From Streblospio benedicti (lineage: Eukaryota > Annelida > Polychaeta > Spionida > Spionidae): 64,000 nt of DNA. A program made the position numbers and the translations under genes. Each line of letters starts with the position of its first letter. Positions within the stretch are counted from its first letter, which is position 1. The stretch is from assembly GCA_019095985.1 (NCBI GenBank), contig CM032662.1, forward strand, positions 42,824,395-42,888,394, given 5' to 3'. Shown here piece after piece: positions 10,821 through 24,400 of this stretch. The notes beneath the pieces were generated by a model. That model had not been told where the DNA came from. It did not search any database and was given only the letters and a program-made list of their open reading frames with translations.

Positions 10821-11959
10821 GCTTGCAAAAAATAAAAATAAAAAATTAATAAATAAATAAATGGGGAAAAAATATGAAAGAAAATTAAATATCAGTTATA
10901 AAAATCTGATATTTCAAATTTGATTGAGCGTACGCATTAAACTAGTACTAGTACATGCACATATATACGCGTTGTCAAAAGTTTCAAGCCCATTTGTTCA
11001 CACCAAGTTTCAGCGTGCCCCAGCTTCATAGAATCAGCACAAATCCTGCTTCTCTCATTCAGGCCCATTGTGGTGCAAGAATCAAGTTTCAAATGACCAA
11101 TTTGGGCCGCTAACGCCAATATGTTTTGTGAATGTTGGCTAATGTAGATTAAGTGCTTTGCAAGAGACAAATTTCTTTCTAATGGCGTAATTTGTATTAC
11201 CTATAGACTCTATCTGCTCTAAATTGTGTGCTTTGCAAGCTCTGGGGTCACGTATGGTGTGCAATGAAAGAATAACATTCGGTGGGGGTTTTACGGGTGG
11301 AATAGATCTAGAAGGTGTAAATAAAAAAGAAAAAATACAGTTACATTACAATAGAACCCCATCATGTCAATATTGTGTATCCTAGTTACTTGAATAACAG
11401 ATCTGGTGCTCATTAGGTTCAATCACCTCATTCACTCGGCACTTATTCAAGGTTGGCGGTATTTCAAAACTGGCGCTAATCAAAGATAATACGGCCAGTG
11501 AAATTTAGCGTGTTATGGTTTTAATCCACAATGCCATATTTCACTTGTAATTTTGTTATTCCTCAATTGATTGAAGGTACCATTTTAAAGCTAAGACCAT
11601 AATAACAATGATTACCAGCATCATTCTATGAATATTCATGTAATAAAGGAAATAATGCTGTGTTTTATGTTCAGAATTTAGGTACAAGATAAATGTAGTA
11701 ATTGCTGTGCTGCATCCATTGATTAGAAAAATAATAAACAATGAGTGAGATTAGATGCAATATCATAAATTTAAAAAAGTAATAATATTTTAATTGAAAC
11801 CATTGTTAACTCTGTATTTTATATTGATCGTAGTCAATCAAACAGGTGGAACAGAACACTGTATAATTTTAATGCCTAAAAATTATTAACTGTAATATGT
11901 GTATTTTAAGAATTTTGAAAAATGTTAGCTATTATGTATATACTGTATATATAATTTTA

Positions 11960-12059
11960 NNNNNNNNNNNNNNNNNNNNNNNNNNNNNNNNNNNNNNNNN
12001 NNNNNNNNNNNNNNNNNNNNNNNNNNNNNNNNNNNNNNNNNNNNNNNNNNNNNNNNNNN
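11960..12059. other. Assembly gap (100 N)
   Basis: Exactly 100 ambiguous bases, the usual placeholder for a gap of unknown size. It cuts directly into the coding exon that begins at 12060. Confidence 0.99.
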
Positions 12060-12894
12060 CAATAAAGCTTATGGTGAGTACTGTCTTTCGGACTGTCCTG
12101 AACATTGCCGTGACCAGCAATGTGAACAAGGAGGAGACTGTTTTGCCTGTGAAGACGGGTATTATGGCCGTTATTGCCACAAAATTTGTCACTGTTTATA
12201 TGAATGTGATACGGACATGGAAGTGTGCGCTTACGGGTGTGAAACTGGCTACTGGGGACCAATGTGTGAAAAGGAATGCGCTGTAGGCTGTCACAGCACT
12301 GGATGTTTGAAACAAGATGGTGCTTGCGCATGCAGGGGCAACTTTTATGGTCCTCTGTGTACTGGCTGTGTAAGAGGTCACTGGGGAGACATGTGTGAAC
12401 ACCACTGTCCAAACAGTTGCGATCGTCGCGTATGTGCCAAAGAGTCTGGAATATGCATGTATTGTGGACCTGGATCGAACTTTCTTGAATGCAATTATCC
12501 GTGCCCAGTGGGAGCGTTTGGGGAACTCTGCGAACTTAAGTGCCATTGTAAGGGCGGTAACATGTGTGAACAAACCAATGGCCACTGCCTTAATGGATGT
12601 GCTCCAGGTTACACTGGACTCACATGCTCAGAAATAGACGAGACAAATCAAGCAATACAAGATGATTTACAATTGGATGGATTAGTCGGAATAATATTGA
12701 TAGGAGGATGTTCAGGCCTCGCCGCTGTTGCCGGAGTGATAATTTTGATTCTAATGTACAAGACAAAGACCATTCAAACCAAACATAGACGTTTAAGGGA
12801 AACTATGTCATCATTTGATTTGGTTCCTTATAGAAACACACCACAGACAATTCCAGAAGAAACTGATAGAACTGAAGAAACTTTAAATCCATAA
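12060..12894 (+). CDS. MEGF10/11- or SREC-like multi-EGF receptor, C-terminal exon
   Basis: An open frame continuous with the gap runs 278 codons to TAA. It encodes repeated EGF/laminin-type modules with the receptor-family spacing (CxxGxYGxxCxxxC, as in GCETGYWGPMCEKEC and ACRGNFYGPLC), to about residue 195. One hydrophobic helix follows (VGIILIGGCSGLAAVAGVII), then a basic stop-transfer stretch (KTKTIQTKHRRLRE) and a cytoplasmic tail of about 45 residues. The tail lacks the NPxY and ITAM-like motifs of vertebrate MEGF10, so I call only the superfamily. The plus-strand start codon and upstream exons are missing; the internal ATG at 12217 is not a start. A scavenger or engulfment receptor role is known for the family, not shown here. 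Confidence 0.85.
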
Positions 12895-15373
12895 AAATGC
12901 AATTTGCTGTGCTTTTTTCTTGATCAGCTAAAATAAGTTGGTAGAGGGTCTAGGGGTTTTCAGTTTGTAATCCAGAAGTACCATTTTGGTTAGCAATTTC
13001 TCATTTTTTATAAAAAAATATCTGAAAAAAAATTGTATGTACTCTATTTTAACGACAAAATGATATTTCAGTCAGTCTATAACATTTTATGAAGATAAGC
13101 TCAATGGTAGTGTAATGTAAATTTCCTACAATTCACAAGAATTGTAAATTCAATCCTTATTCAAACTACAAAACAACAACCAACTACATATTTTTTCATC
13201 AAATATGCCATCATCTCATTTTACAGAGCTAGAGTGCGGACTTTTATTACTTTTTCACAGATCCATCTCTGCACATTTGGAGAATTTGAGTGGTGATGTT
13301 TTTTATACAGTATTATAACAAAAATAAACACTGCTGGATGAAGTTGATAGATTACTTGTCTACAAATTGCAATATAACAACCAAAGTAGACAATACTTGC
13401 AGATTGATCAAAAATATACATTGTGATATACCAAAACCAAAGTAGACACATTACTTGGCAAATATCAGTTGGCGTCTCAGCTGGCAAGAATAGAGGATAC
13501 TCCAGATCAATGTTTACATAAGAGCTATTAGATTAAAGATGCACAATTTAGATTCACACAACCCATCTTTTATTGCATGTACAAGCAAATCATCTTTGAT
13601 TTAATTTTCTTCATCTCTTGAGACCTATAGAGTTAGTTGTAAATGCAGCAGATCCTGTAGTGTTGACTAAAGAAAACATGTGACATTTTGCTGTTGATAA
13701 AACTCCATGTAGGTGTTATACAATAGAAGTAAACTTGAGAGGCATAGTCCCTATAGTAAATTTACACATCAAATACCAGTATCCATATTGTCTCCAGACC
13801 CACTAGTACTGTGCGTGGCTAGGTAAGGTATATTACAAGCGAGAGTGAAGAGAATGAAAGTTGGTAAGTAATAAGCAAAAATGTTTATGCGTAGTATGTT
13901 TTTTTTTTTCTAGGTAAACTATACTGTGTAAAGTAAAAAAAAGAACAATAGTATCTACTGAATTTTAAATGTTGATCATGTTGCACTTCACTTTTTTTTA
14001 AAGAGCAAGTGTTCAAGGGAAGTCAATTTCAGTATATATTTATTAATATAACTTATCATCAAGCATATCAAAACATAACATAATCATAAGTTGTAACTCT
14101 TGAATCGACAAAAAACAATGAATGAGTTTACTTCTACCAGTCACAGTCAAATAACAGCAGAAGCAATAGAATAAACACAGTAATTAAAACATTATGAAGT
14201 GAAGTGAATGTTAGAATAATACATTACTTAAAAATCTAATTACATGTAGATCTAGTATTTTGCAGTAAAACTGTTTTACTCATATTAGCTACAGAAAATG
14301 GCCTAATGCAGACTTATAGGCAATGCAATGGCTTCAATCAAATTTTAAAAAAATCATTTTATTATTTAACCATTTATGCAATGATTTAGAGTAAGATTGG
14401 TATGACTAGATTACTCAAAATATTGTAATTTTGACATTTAATCATACAGCAATCGCAAATTTATCTAGGAATGATTTTTATGTAATGGGACATTGGACAA
14501 TATATATGTGATTTAAAATAAATTATAGGAATGCTACATCTGATTTGCGTTTATGTACAATGGAAGTAAAATGAAAAAAGAAAAATTTTGTTTCATTTGA
14601 TCCAAATGAAAACACAATGTACACACATTTCAATATATTCGATTTTGCTTCATCTATAATAGTATCCTGGAATTTCATTAAACACATGCTCTGCAACACA
14701 TTCGTGATGATAATAAAAAAGCATACGACGTCGCGTATTCACAGATCTAACTCATGAGCTACAAATGCAATGTTATCATTGTAAGGATCCAAATAGCAGG
14801 AAAAACCAATGGCAAATTACATGTAATTGCAGTGCAGCGCAGAACAAAGTAAGAGTATTGCGTGAAAAAAAGAACGGTCTTGCAGTGTACACATAATAAC
14901 ATTTAACTGTCTTAAAAAAGTATCACTCTAATGATTACTCCTAAATTAAGACAACCATATTTCATTTAGCACTTAACTTTCATGTGGATAAAAGTTATCA
15001 GGGATCAAAAGCAGATCTTCCTAAATCAGTGTCAACAAATCGATTTGGTATTTTGTGGAATAACGTGATAATGTGAGAAAATAATTGCAGTATAATGCAA
15101 GAGAACAAAGAGTGAAACGTTTGCATATAAATTAGAGGCACATCCAGGGGGCGCAGGGGGAGCATCACACCCCTTTTTCACTTTTTTTTCTTTTTTCCAT
15201 TTTTATAGGTTTTTGGCATGTTCATTATTGATCGCACGTACAAAAGACATGAAAAAAGTGAGCCCTCCTTTTTTTAAAAACCTGGATTTGCCAGTGTTAA
15301 AAATACTGTTATATATACTACTATTTGGATCACTATATAGTACACATGTATCTACAGTATTCTGTCTTTGGTA
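12895..15373. other. Convergent 3' untranslated/intergenic region
   Basis: AT-rich and ORF-poor, between the ends of the plus-strand receptor (stop at 12894) and the minus-strand EGF/SEA gene (stop at 15374). It probably holds both 3' UTRs (for example AATAAA at about 13322, plus). One palindromic repeat copy lies at 15134-15294. Confidence 0.5.
15134..15294. repeat. GGCAGATCCAGG family copy
   Basis: Ends GAGGCACATCCAGGGGGCGC and AAAAACCTGGATTTGCC. The middle keeps ATTGATCGCACGTACAAAAG. Confidence 0.6.
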
Positions 15374-15446
15374 CTATCGGTAATTGTCGTAGTTGTATCC
15401 ATACTGTGCTAGCTGTGCTGGTGGATACCAACTCCATGAGTCAGTA
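15374..15446 (-). CDS. Exon 49: terminal cytoplasmic-tail exon
   Basis: Acceptor TTTGCAG|TACTGA, phase 2 in, TAG stop at 15374-15376. Joined to exon 48 it gives a 24-residue end, [20 protein letters not shown] plus DNYR. The tail is rich in Trp and Tyr (YGYNYDNY), so it could carry phosphotyrosine sites; that is inference. Frame fit with exon 48 is the main evidence. Confidence 0.7.
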
Positions 15447-18400
15447 CTGCAAATAAAAAATATATATTAAATAAACAAAACACATGAATATAAATAAAAA
15501 CACAGTGTGACCACTTTTGTGAATGTATATATCACACAACAAAATTCAAAATTTTCGCCTATTAAATTTGACATAAAATGCCATGTTTGTTGTCCTTTTG
15601 CTACCATGTGGTTAAAACAAGCCATTCTCTGCATTCAATTGGTATTTCGGATGGGGACCACATTGCATTCAGAAAGTGTTTAATTACCACATGCCAAACC
15701 CGACACAAACCCTAAACGCAAATTTCTATACATCATCCGCCAATTTCCATTTTCCATTTGTTAAGACTTTCTGGACACAAAACACTTTTGCTTTTTTTTT
15801 TATTTTAGTATAAAAGTACAAGCATTTCCCTTTTTAAAAAACTTTAGGGGTTTCGGGAATAGATTTTGGTTTATGGACCATATAAAAGATCATGTATACA
15901 ATTTCGGTACAGTCAAAATTAACATTGACTGAATTTTTCATTGCATTTGTATGATCTTTTGTATGATCCATAAACCAAATTCCATTCCCGCAACCTTTAA
16001 AGTGTCATACATTTTTAAAAAGGGAAATGAATGTACTTTTATACTAAAATAAAAAAGAAGAACATTTTAAGAATTTTTTTCCTCCAAATTTCTTTTATCT
16101 CTAGCAAGTCTCCTTAAGTGAAACACAACACACTTTGCAGACGTTTTCGGATAATGGGGTCACACACGTAAGAGACGAATGAATACACACATATGTTAAA
16201 TGGGTCAATGATATCTTGCGTTCGTTTGAACTACATTATAACCTCACAAATAGTACGAAAAGGTGACCACCCCAAAAGGTAGGTGACCCTATTAGACTTA
16301 TTTGGGAAATATTCTTACTAACAATGTATTGCCAATGGAAGAATGGAACCTGTCCATCAATCTGAGGTGGCCCTATTATTGAGGTGACCCCTCATCAAGG
16401 TTTTACAATATTTTTTTCACATGTGTAAAGATGGGGCACATCATTGACACTCACTGACTCAACTCAGTGACCTTGGCTTTTAGTAACAACACAAAACGGT
16501 GTGCACAACACCTCATATCAGTTTCACAAGCCCCCTTTCTTTAGTAATATTTTAGGACCCAACATGGATTAGTAATTTCTGCCACTTTTACATGCAAAAG
16601 TGACATTTTGAAACTCTGTATCTATGGACAACACGATACGCGTGTACATTTTAAAGGACATTATATTAGAAAGTTACATAGGAACATTTTGAATATATGT
16701 TTTAGAAATGAACACAGGTATATGGTACTTATTTTCACAACTCATGTAGGGCCCTTCCTAAATTTAAATTAGCCGTTTGGCAACTTGCTCATGTGCTACC
16801 CTGTTCCCTTGCTCCACCCTCCAAGCTGTAAATTACATCATCACCCCCGTGTCCGCCCACACACACTTATTCTATACTCTGGGTGGCCAGATTATTCAAA
16901 ACATAAAGGAAAAACAATCATTGCCGGTAACATCTTTCCTTGCCTCCATCCATGCTGTGAATTGCAACTGAATCAAAGTGCCATCCCCCTCCGTCACTTA
17001 CAATGTATGTTACGTATTATATGTTCTGGGTGGGCAGTTTATATCATTCAAGACTTAAAGAAAAAGACTCATTTCTCAACTCACTCGCGTGGTAACCTCT
17101 TTACTCACCTCCGTCCATGCTGTAAATTACAACTGAATCAACGTGCCCCCCAAACAGTTATGCTATACTCTAGGAGGGCCATTTTTCAAAGACAAAAAGA
17201 CTCATGTGGTTCATGTAGGTTCGGAAGCCTCATTAAATGGCGTGCCCCGTGTAGAGGAGAGCCATTCCTCTGCACATAAAAGAACTCACCAAGTTTAAAA
17301 ACAATAGCTAATGTTATCCCTCCAAACACCTGAGGCTCAGTTGTTTTAACCTATGGTAATCTGCCTCTGGAGGTCCACATGCCAACATCCTGTGGCCACC
17401 CTCTGCTTTAATCATCAGCAAGTTGATGGCTGCAGAGTATCGGCAAGCAAACAAACAAACATGTCTGCAATCACTCGCGTGGTAACCTCTTTTCTCACCT
17501 CCGTCCAAACTATCTACTACAACTGAATCAACGTGCCTTACACAAACTTATGCTATACTCTAAGAGGACTGTTTATCAAAGACACAAAGACTCATTAAAA
17601 CAGAACAGGTTATAAAGTTAAAACGATACAAAATTTCATTTAGATCACAGATTTTCGCATCATCAATGTTTCTTCACGTGAAAATTGTTACATTTTTCAC
17701 TTGAAGAAACATTGATGACGTGAAAATCTGTGATCTGAATAGAATTTTGTACCTTTTTAACTTTATAATCTGTTCTGTTTTAATAATATAATAATGACAA
17801 GTCATAGCACGGGCCAGCAGGTTGTTGAGCATTACTTATCTCATTCCATATGTAAAATATATTTGGACATTGTCATAAAAATGTAAATTTAAAAAACCTG
17901 ACATGGTGAGAGCATAGTGATTCAATATTCAAAAGAAAAATAATATTTCCAGATAAACTTTAATGCAACATACAGTTATTTTTTGTGTTTCAGTAGATTT
18001 ATAATCAATTATTTTAAATCCATCATAGGATATCTTAAATGCAAACATGCATCTGTTATATTTTCATAGTAGAAGTCAAACACATTTTGAAGAATACTTT
18101 AAGCTATATATTCTATGTGTGTCACTATACAAAACTGGTTGTTAGCAAGATAACACGAGTACACAGATAAGGAGATGACATGCATGCACTCACTCGCGCG
18201 GCAGCCGCTTGCCGGCGCCCCGCTCCCCGTCCCCGTCCACGCTGCCGCCGCTGTACGTGTTGTTCCTGCCGAGGAAGCAGCAGAGGCAGCAGGCGAGCAC
18301 CACACACAGCAGCCCCAGCCCGCCCAGCCCCGCGATCAGCCCCACCTCCGTGGTGGACAGCAGCGGCGCGCTCGTCTGCACCTCGCAGCGCACACCCGCG

Positions 18401-21400
18401 TAGCCAGCCGCGCAGCTGGAAGTAACATCATAATCCTCAACTTTGTATATCTTTTAATAGGGGACATAGGCAGATTCAGGGGGCACGTGCCCCCACCCCC
18501 CTTTTCCCGCCAAAATACTTCATTTTCGTAGGGTTTTTTGGCAAGGAAGTCCGCCATCAATCGCGCGTATGAAACCGATGAAACCCGTTAAGTGCGCTCC
18601 CCCCCCTCTTTTCCAAAAACCTGGATCTGCCATTGACGGAAGTTTATAAGGGGTCATGAAATCCCGGATCCCCAATTTTTTTACCTTATTTTGCACTTCC
18701 CCAATTTTTTGGCCTTTTTTTTCCATGTCTCACTTTTTTGCGTTTTTCCCACATTCCACTTGCATGAAATCCAATATGCCTCTTTTTTGTTGCCCCTTTT
18801 TCCCCACATCACTAATTTATCAGCCCTTTCTCACATCCATTTTAACCCACACTATAAACGTTTGTTGCAACCTATCCTAGTTGCAACTTACAGTGCCTCT
18901 TTTATAGAGAAATCTTTGAGGCAACTGAACCGCTGAAAATTATTACAAAGATCAGCTGACAAAGATGATATGAATATTACTGGCTTGGAAGTTATCATAT
19001 TGGTGCCATGGTAAACATGCCGCTTCTGTCTCCCAAGCAGCAACCGTTCTTGACAGACATTGTGGGAACGAATATTAATCACAATGCAAACATGACTTGT
19101 AAAATATGTTAAATAGTGGAAGATGACTGTCCAGACATAATGCAATCAGAAGAAATAAATGCTGTACATGACCATTAAGAGGTTATTATCCCAGGAATTA
19201 CCCAGAGCTATCAAAAAGTGTGCTTCTTTACAGCTGCAGTGTTGAAGTTACCATGCTCAGAGGACTTTATGTAAACACCAGGTCATTGGCAATTTGGCAT
19301 ACACACAATGTAAGTCTGCCGTTGTCACGTCAATTCTTTGTTCAGCATTCAACACCTTATCATGTGGACAAACCTCAATCATAAGCAGGTATAACTGATA
19401 TACATATACAGCAGAATTTCCATTTAGTACCTCCTCATTACACAGACCATCTCTATAATATGACCAAAATCTATACAGTATACCCCTTCTCTATTAATTA
19501 GAACCACTTGAGACTAGTCCCATGGGTGGTCCCAATAGAGAGGTTGCACAGTAAGTTGCTAATAATAGACAGATCCCGGGTGGGGGTGGGGGATGTATTT
19601 TCATCAGGTTTTTGACGTGTCGCCCATCAAGAGGGCATGCAAATGACATCCCTTACATCCACCCCACCCCCCCCTTTTTTTCTAGAAATCTGGATCTGGC
19701 AGTGGACACTAACTCACCTGCAGTTCAGTGCGGGGCCCTGTGCCACGCACTTGCCTCCATTGCCACAAATCTTCATGTTGTCCATCCAGTCACACTCTGA
19801 CAGCACGGTAACTGTAATATGAAAAGTTGGACAAACAAGGTACACTTTTGTTTGGTATAATAATGGTGTTTATTTATCTATGATTATCAGAAATTTAGGT
19901 ACTGCTTTATAGTCAGTATTAACAAATAAATGCGTAGAAACTCATCACCTTGAATCTGTAGGGATATACACTGTAATATACGCATCAACATGCTCAATGT
20001 TCATAATGTTCTTAATGGGGATGAGACTAGCCTTATGATAACAGAAAGTTTGTATGCTCCACAGTGAGTTCAAAATGGGGGTACTTATTTTTTTGTAAAA
20101 TGGGAATAATGGGCCATGGGGGGGGGGGTCTTAAATATGGTTTTAATTGGTTTATGCCAGAATAGGGGGTCTTAAATATTGGTGGTTTAAAAAAATACAT
20201 TGAATCTATATGAAACTTAAGGGAACAACAAAATATCATCATGATCCAGTTTACTGTTTTTGCAAATATGTGGGAATTTGCTTTGAGATTTAGAGAAATT
20301 AGAGTCTTTGCAGTTTTGCTGCCACGAAACAGAGGGTCTGAGCTATTTTGTCATCTCAAAATCGGGGGTCTTTTCTGAGCATATATACCCCACCGGACTG
20401 TGGAAGAGCACCCAACCCGTGGGGCCACAGATATATAGAATACCACGTGAGTGCAAATACATGTACGTTGTTTTTGTATACAGCAAAATCATTATCCGGA
20501 TTAGATATATGGGTGAGCCGCATACAAAAACGATGTACATTATTTGCAGCACGAATGTGGTATTTTATTTATCATATATTGTGTTTAGACAACAAATAAA
20601 TTATAATTGGCATGTTCCTTTTAAATGACTAACTCCACAAGAAGTGTTTGAAGTGCATTTAAGGATTTTAGTTCCAAAATAAAGGTGTTTTGATTTTGGA
20701 AATAAAAAACTTTGTAAACGTTGTGTATAAAATGAACGTAGAGTGTTGTCGTTTTTCCTGGAATTTAATGACAACATAACTGATACATCAAGTATCAGAC
20801 TAGTCTGATATCATGTACAGGGTATAAGGCAGTTATAGAGCATGATAATGCACAGAGTTATGCGCCAATGCATAGGCAGATCCATCATGGGGGGCACACT
20901 TAAGGCAAAAAGAGGGGCGCACTGTTTGTTATTCATGAAAACTACTGAGTTATGAAGTATTTTGCATGATAGGGCAGTTTGCTCAACAACCACCACCCCT
21001 GATTTGCCTATGCCAATGTATGATAAAAGCACTTACATCTCTCGGTGCCGGTGCTGGCGGCGTATATGAAGAGCGGCGGCGCGGCGAGCGCCACGTTGTC
21101 TGCGAAGGCTGCGCGCGGCAGGAGCCGGGCCGCGTCTGCCGCCAGCAGCGCCTGCGTCTCCTCACCCACAGACACACGCGGCAGCGCCACGATCTCGGCC
21201 TGCGTCTTCGTGTTCTCACACAGGCTGGGAAACGGACAATACAATGCATATTGATATATAGATCTATAGTCAAATTCCATGAAGTATTCATGAGTGCTTG
21301 CAGGCCTCATTAAACAAATTTACAACAACGTTTCAAATGGGATTTTAAAATGGTGGCAAGAGTCTGGTATTGTCGTATTGACAGAGGAAGTTTATTCCGT

Positions 21401-24400
21401 AATTTAGGTGCTGCTTTTTTAAAGGCTCTCTCACCATAAGACTTGATTTTTTTTATCTAAATTCCTAGAGCAATAGGTTATTTTGATGACCGCAGTAATA
21501 TAGATGATGAGTATGGTAGTAAGAGTTCAGACAGGTAATATGGTGCAAAATGTAAATGTACATGTGGTTTATAGTTGTCGTGATACAAGTCTTGCTCTCA
21601 CATTTTTACATTTTGCACCAGCTTATTAGTGATCAATTGATCGTTTCTTACATACTTGCAATGTATCTAATTGAGAGGAAATATTGAAATAGAGTTTATT
21701 CAATTGTTTGTGGATTTGATTACATGTTTGTCCCATAAAACCTCTTCAACTGAAGCATGTAGGCGCCATGGAACAGTATGCAGACTGTTAGAGATGAGTT
21801 TGCGCAACACCCACCATCAGACTTGACCAGAAATTCCCAAACTCACAAACTTCTGGTCTCAAGTACAACTCACTATCCTTTCCGCCATGGAAGGACAAAA
21901 AACAAAAACAAAAAATGAACAGTTTTCTAGTTTACAACAGTCAGTCTTACCTAAAGGCAACCACTTGATATTCGAATCCATTCTGTCGGGCAACAATACT
22001 TTCAGCATACAGAGTTTGTTCAATCTGGAATGAAAAGACCATTTTGATGTATTTTCTCAGAGATTCTACACTATAAATTCAAGCACAGTGGAACTTGCCC
22101 ATATATATACACTTCCCTCATGAGGACACTTCCCCCATTATTTCAGTTTCCCCACACACATATTGTCAAGATGTTTACAACTTACACAATTTTCACTCCA
22201 CTCTCTGAATTCATATTTCATTTTATAAAGAAGTATATGACAGAGCATAAATTAAGCCTTTTCATGAAGCAATTCACACAAATTAACATTGTGGTATTTC
22301 TCTGAGTCTACTTACAGTGGTTTCTATACCCTTTGCTAGTTCCATGGTGGCAGGATCGGTCATTTTGTAGTACACATCTTGGAACATGGTATTGAGACAG
22401 ATGCTGAACCTCAAGATGCGGCCATCTAAAACAGGGCACAGGGAAACTATAGTCTGTTCCATAATTATTTCTTTCTGTTTGAATAGCAATACCCATAGGT
22501 ATTTTCATTAACAATCTACTCATCGAGCCCTAGAATTGACTAATTTCTACCCATACGGATCATTATAATAGTAATGTATCGATTTGTGACTAAAAGACAT
22601 GAATAACTGAAGGGACTATTCCTATTGTGACTCACAAGGTAGTATAAAAAACATGGGAATGTGGGAATGGGGTGCAGTTGGGGGCTTTTGAAAATGTCAA
22701 CTTGATTTTCAGGGTGCGCTTGAAAATCTGAGGTGCACTTATAGTCTTATACATGTAGGGGTGATGCATAAAATTGATACTGATAATTTTCGGTGGTGCG
22801 TGAGGAGCTAGAATTTTCAAAATAAATTTTTCCCCTGTGCCTCTGTAAGCAGAAGAGCCCCTGATCATAAATCCAGCAACATGTATTGTACCATTGGCAG
22901 ATCGAAGATTTCAGAAAAGGTGTGTGTGCACCCACATGATTTCATGGATTTCGTACGCACAAAGTCTCGTGGAGTTGTCAAAATCTCCATGAAAATAAAA
23001 TTGTGGGGTGAAAAAGGGTGACCCCTTCATTTGCCAACATGTACAGTAGAACCTCCAATTAAGACCACATACATGTATCTATTGAGACAAACTCTATAAT
23101 TAAACCACTTTTCACAGTCCTAAACCTTCATAAAGCTACCAAACGAACCTTTATAAAGAGACCGCCTCTCTACTGAGACCACCTACTAACACTGGTCACA
23201 AAGGTGGTGCTAACAGAGAGGTTCTACTGTCTGTGTACTCACAGATGCACTTGTACTGTTATTTAGACCAATTAGGGGGTCTTCAGTGTTTGGCTGCCCA
23301 GAGATAGGGGTCTTAGATATTTTGTCATCTCTTTCTACTGAGCATATACATTGTATGAACTGTGGAAGAGCCTTGTAGTGTTAATGCACTTGTGGTGTGA
23401 TTTAGAGAAATTAGAGGGTCTTGGTGGTTTGGCTGCCTAGAAATAGTGGTCTTAGATATTTTGTCATCTCTTTCTGCTGAGCATATACAAACTGTAGAAG
23501 AGCCCGTCCCCCAGACCCCCCCCCCCAACTCCCCCTGGGATTTGCATAACATGTATGTGTACTCACAGATTTTTTTTTTTCAAAAAAAAAAAAAAAAAAG
23601 ATAAAAACTTAAAAACTTTCGGGGTATGAAACATGCATGTCTTAGTTATCTTTTCTCTTTTGTTTAGTCTTTCAAAGAAAGAGCAATACGGTTTAAATTT
23701 AGCAAAAATGTTTGGTGATTTTTAAATCTTGAGCGAGAATGGTAGAGTTTCCTAATATTCTATTTTAGCTAATATCTCAGACTCATCTTTATCATTCATA
23801 TCATGATTATGATATATATTCTATGGTTTTTATTGTAAACATAGATTTAGATTATGACTTACCCCATTGATTAACAACTATTATCAATACTGTGTACTCA
23901 CAGATGCACTTGTCAGTGTCGATGCCGCGCCGGCTGATGCCGTCGCACAGACACACGTATCCGCCCGGCGTGTTGACGCACACGTCTTCACACAGTGACG
24001 GCCCGCCCACAGCACACTCGTTGATGTCTGTCAGCAGAGAGAGAGAGGGTCAGTGACTGGTTGGTTGGTGGATTAGAGAGGTTGTTGAATAGGTTGGTTG
24101 AGTGGTTGGTTGGTTGAGTGTTTGGTTGGGTAGATGGTTATGTGGTTGTTTGAGTGGTTGGTTGTTTGAGTGGTTGGTTGGTTGAGTGGTTGTTTGAGCA
24201 GTTGGTTGAGTGGTTGATTGGTTGATTGGTTAGTTGATTGTTTGGTTGAGTAGATGGTTATGTGGTTGTTTGAGTGGTTGATTGGTTGTGTGGTTGGTTG
24301 AGTAGTTGGTTCAGTGGTTGTTTGGTTGAGTGATTGGTTGGTTGAGTGGTTGGTTGATTGATTGATTGAACCTGTCTTGTATCCTTCCTAAAAACTTATT

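Larger units (their letters stand above)
9317..11959. other. Long spacer, no gene seen
   Basis: Contains a pogo-like MITE (9924-10063) and a partial palindromic repeat (10724-10820). The rest is AT-rich with no exon I can support, although upstream exons of the receptor at 12060-12894 should lie here or in the gap. Confidence 0.4.

Noticed and set aside
11897-12286. Plus- and minus-strand open frames running through the N gap
   Set aside because: They consist mainly of ambiguous bases, and the only frame with protein-like Cys spacing is the one ending at 12894.
12395-12637. Alternative plus frame and antisense frames in the MEGF-like exon
   Set aside because: Shadows of the real frame; no domain content and no splice sites.
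18125-18531. Several GC-rich open frames on both strands around exon 48
   Set aside because: High GC removes stops by chance; only the minus frame with EGF end plus transmembrane helix fits the exon phases.
20308-20628. 106-codon plus frame beside exon 46
   Set aside because: Overlaps an interspersed repeat also found at 23268-23505; not conserved as protein.
24050-24368. GGTTGGTTGAGTGG repeat considered as a CRISPR-like or telomere-like array
   Set aside because: No regular unit or unique spacers; eukaryotic intron context; simple low-complexity satellite.
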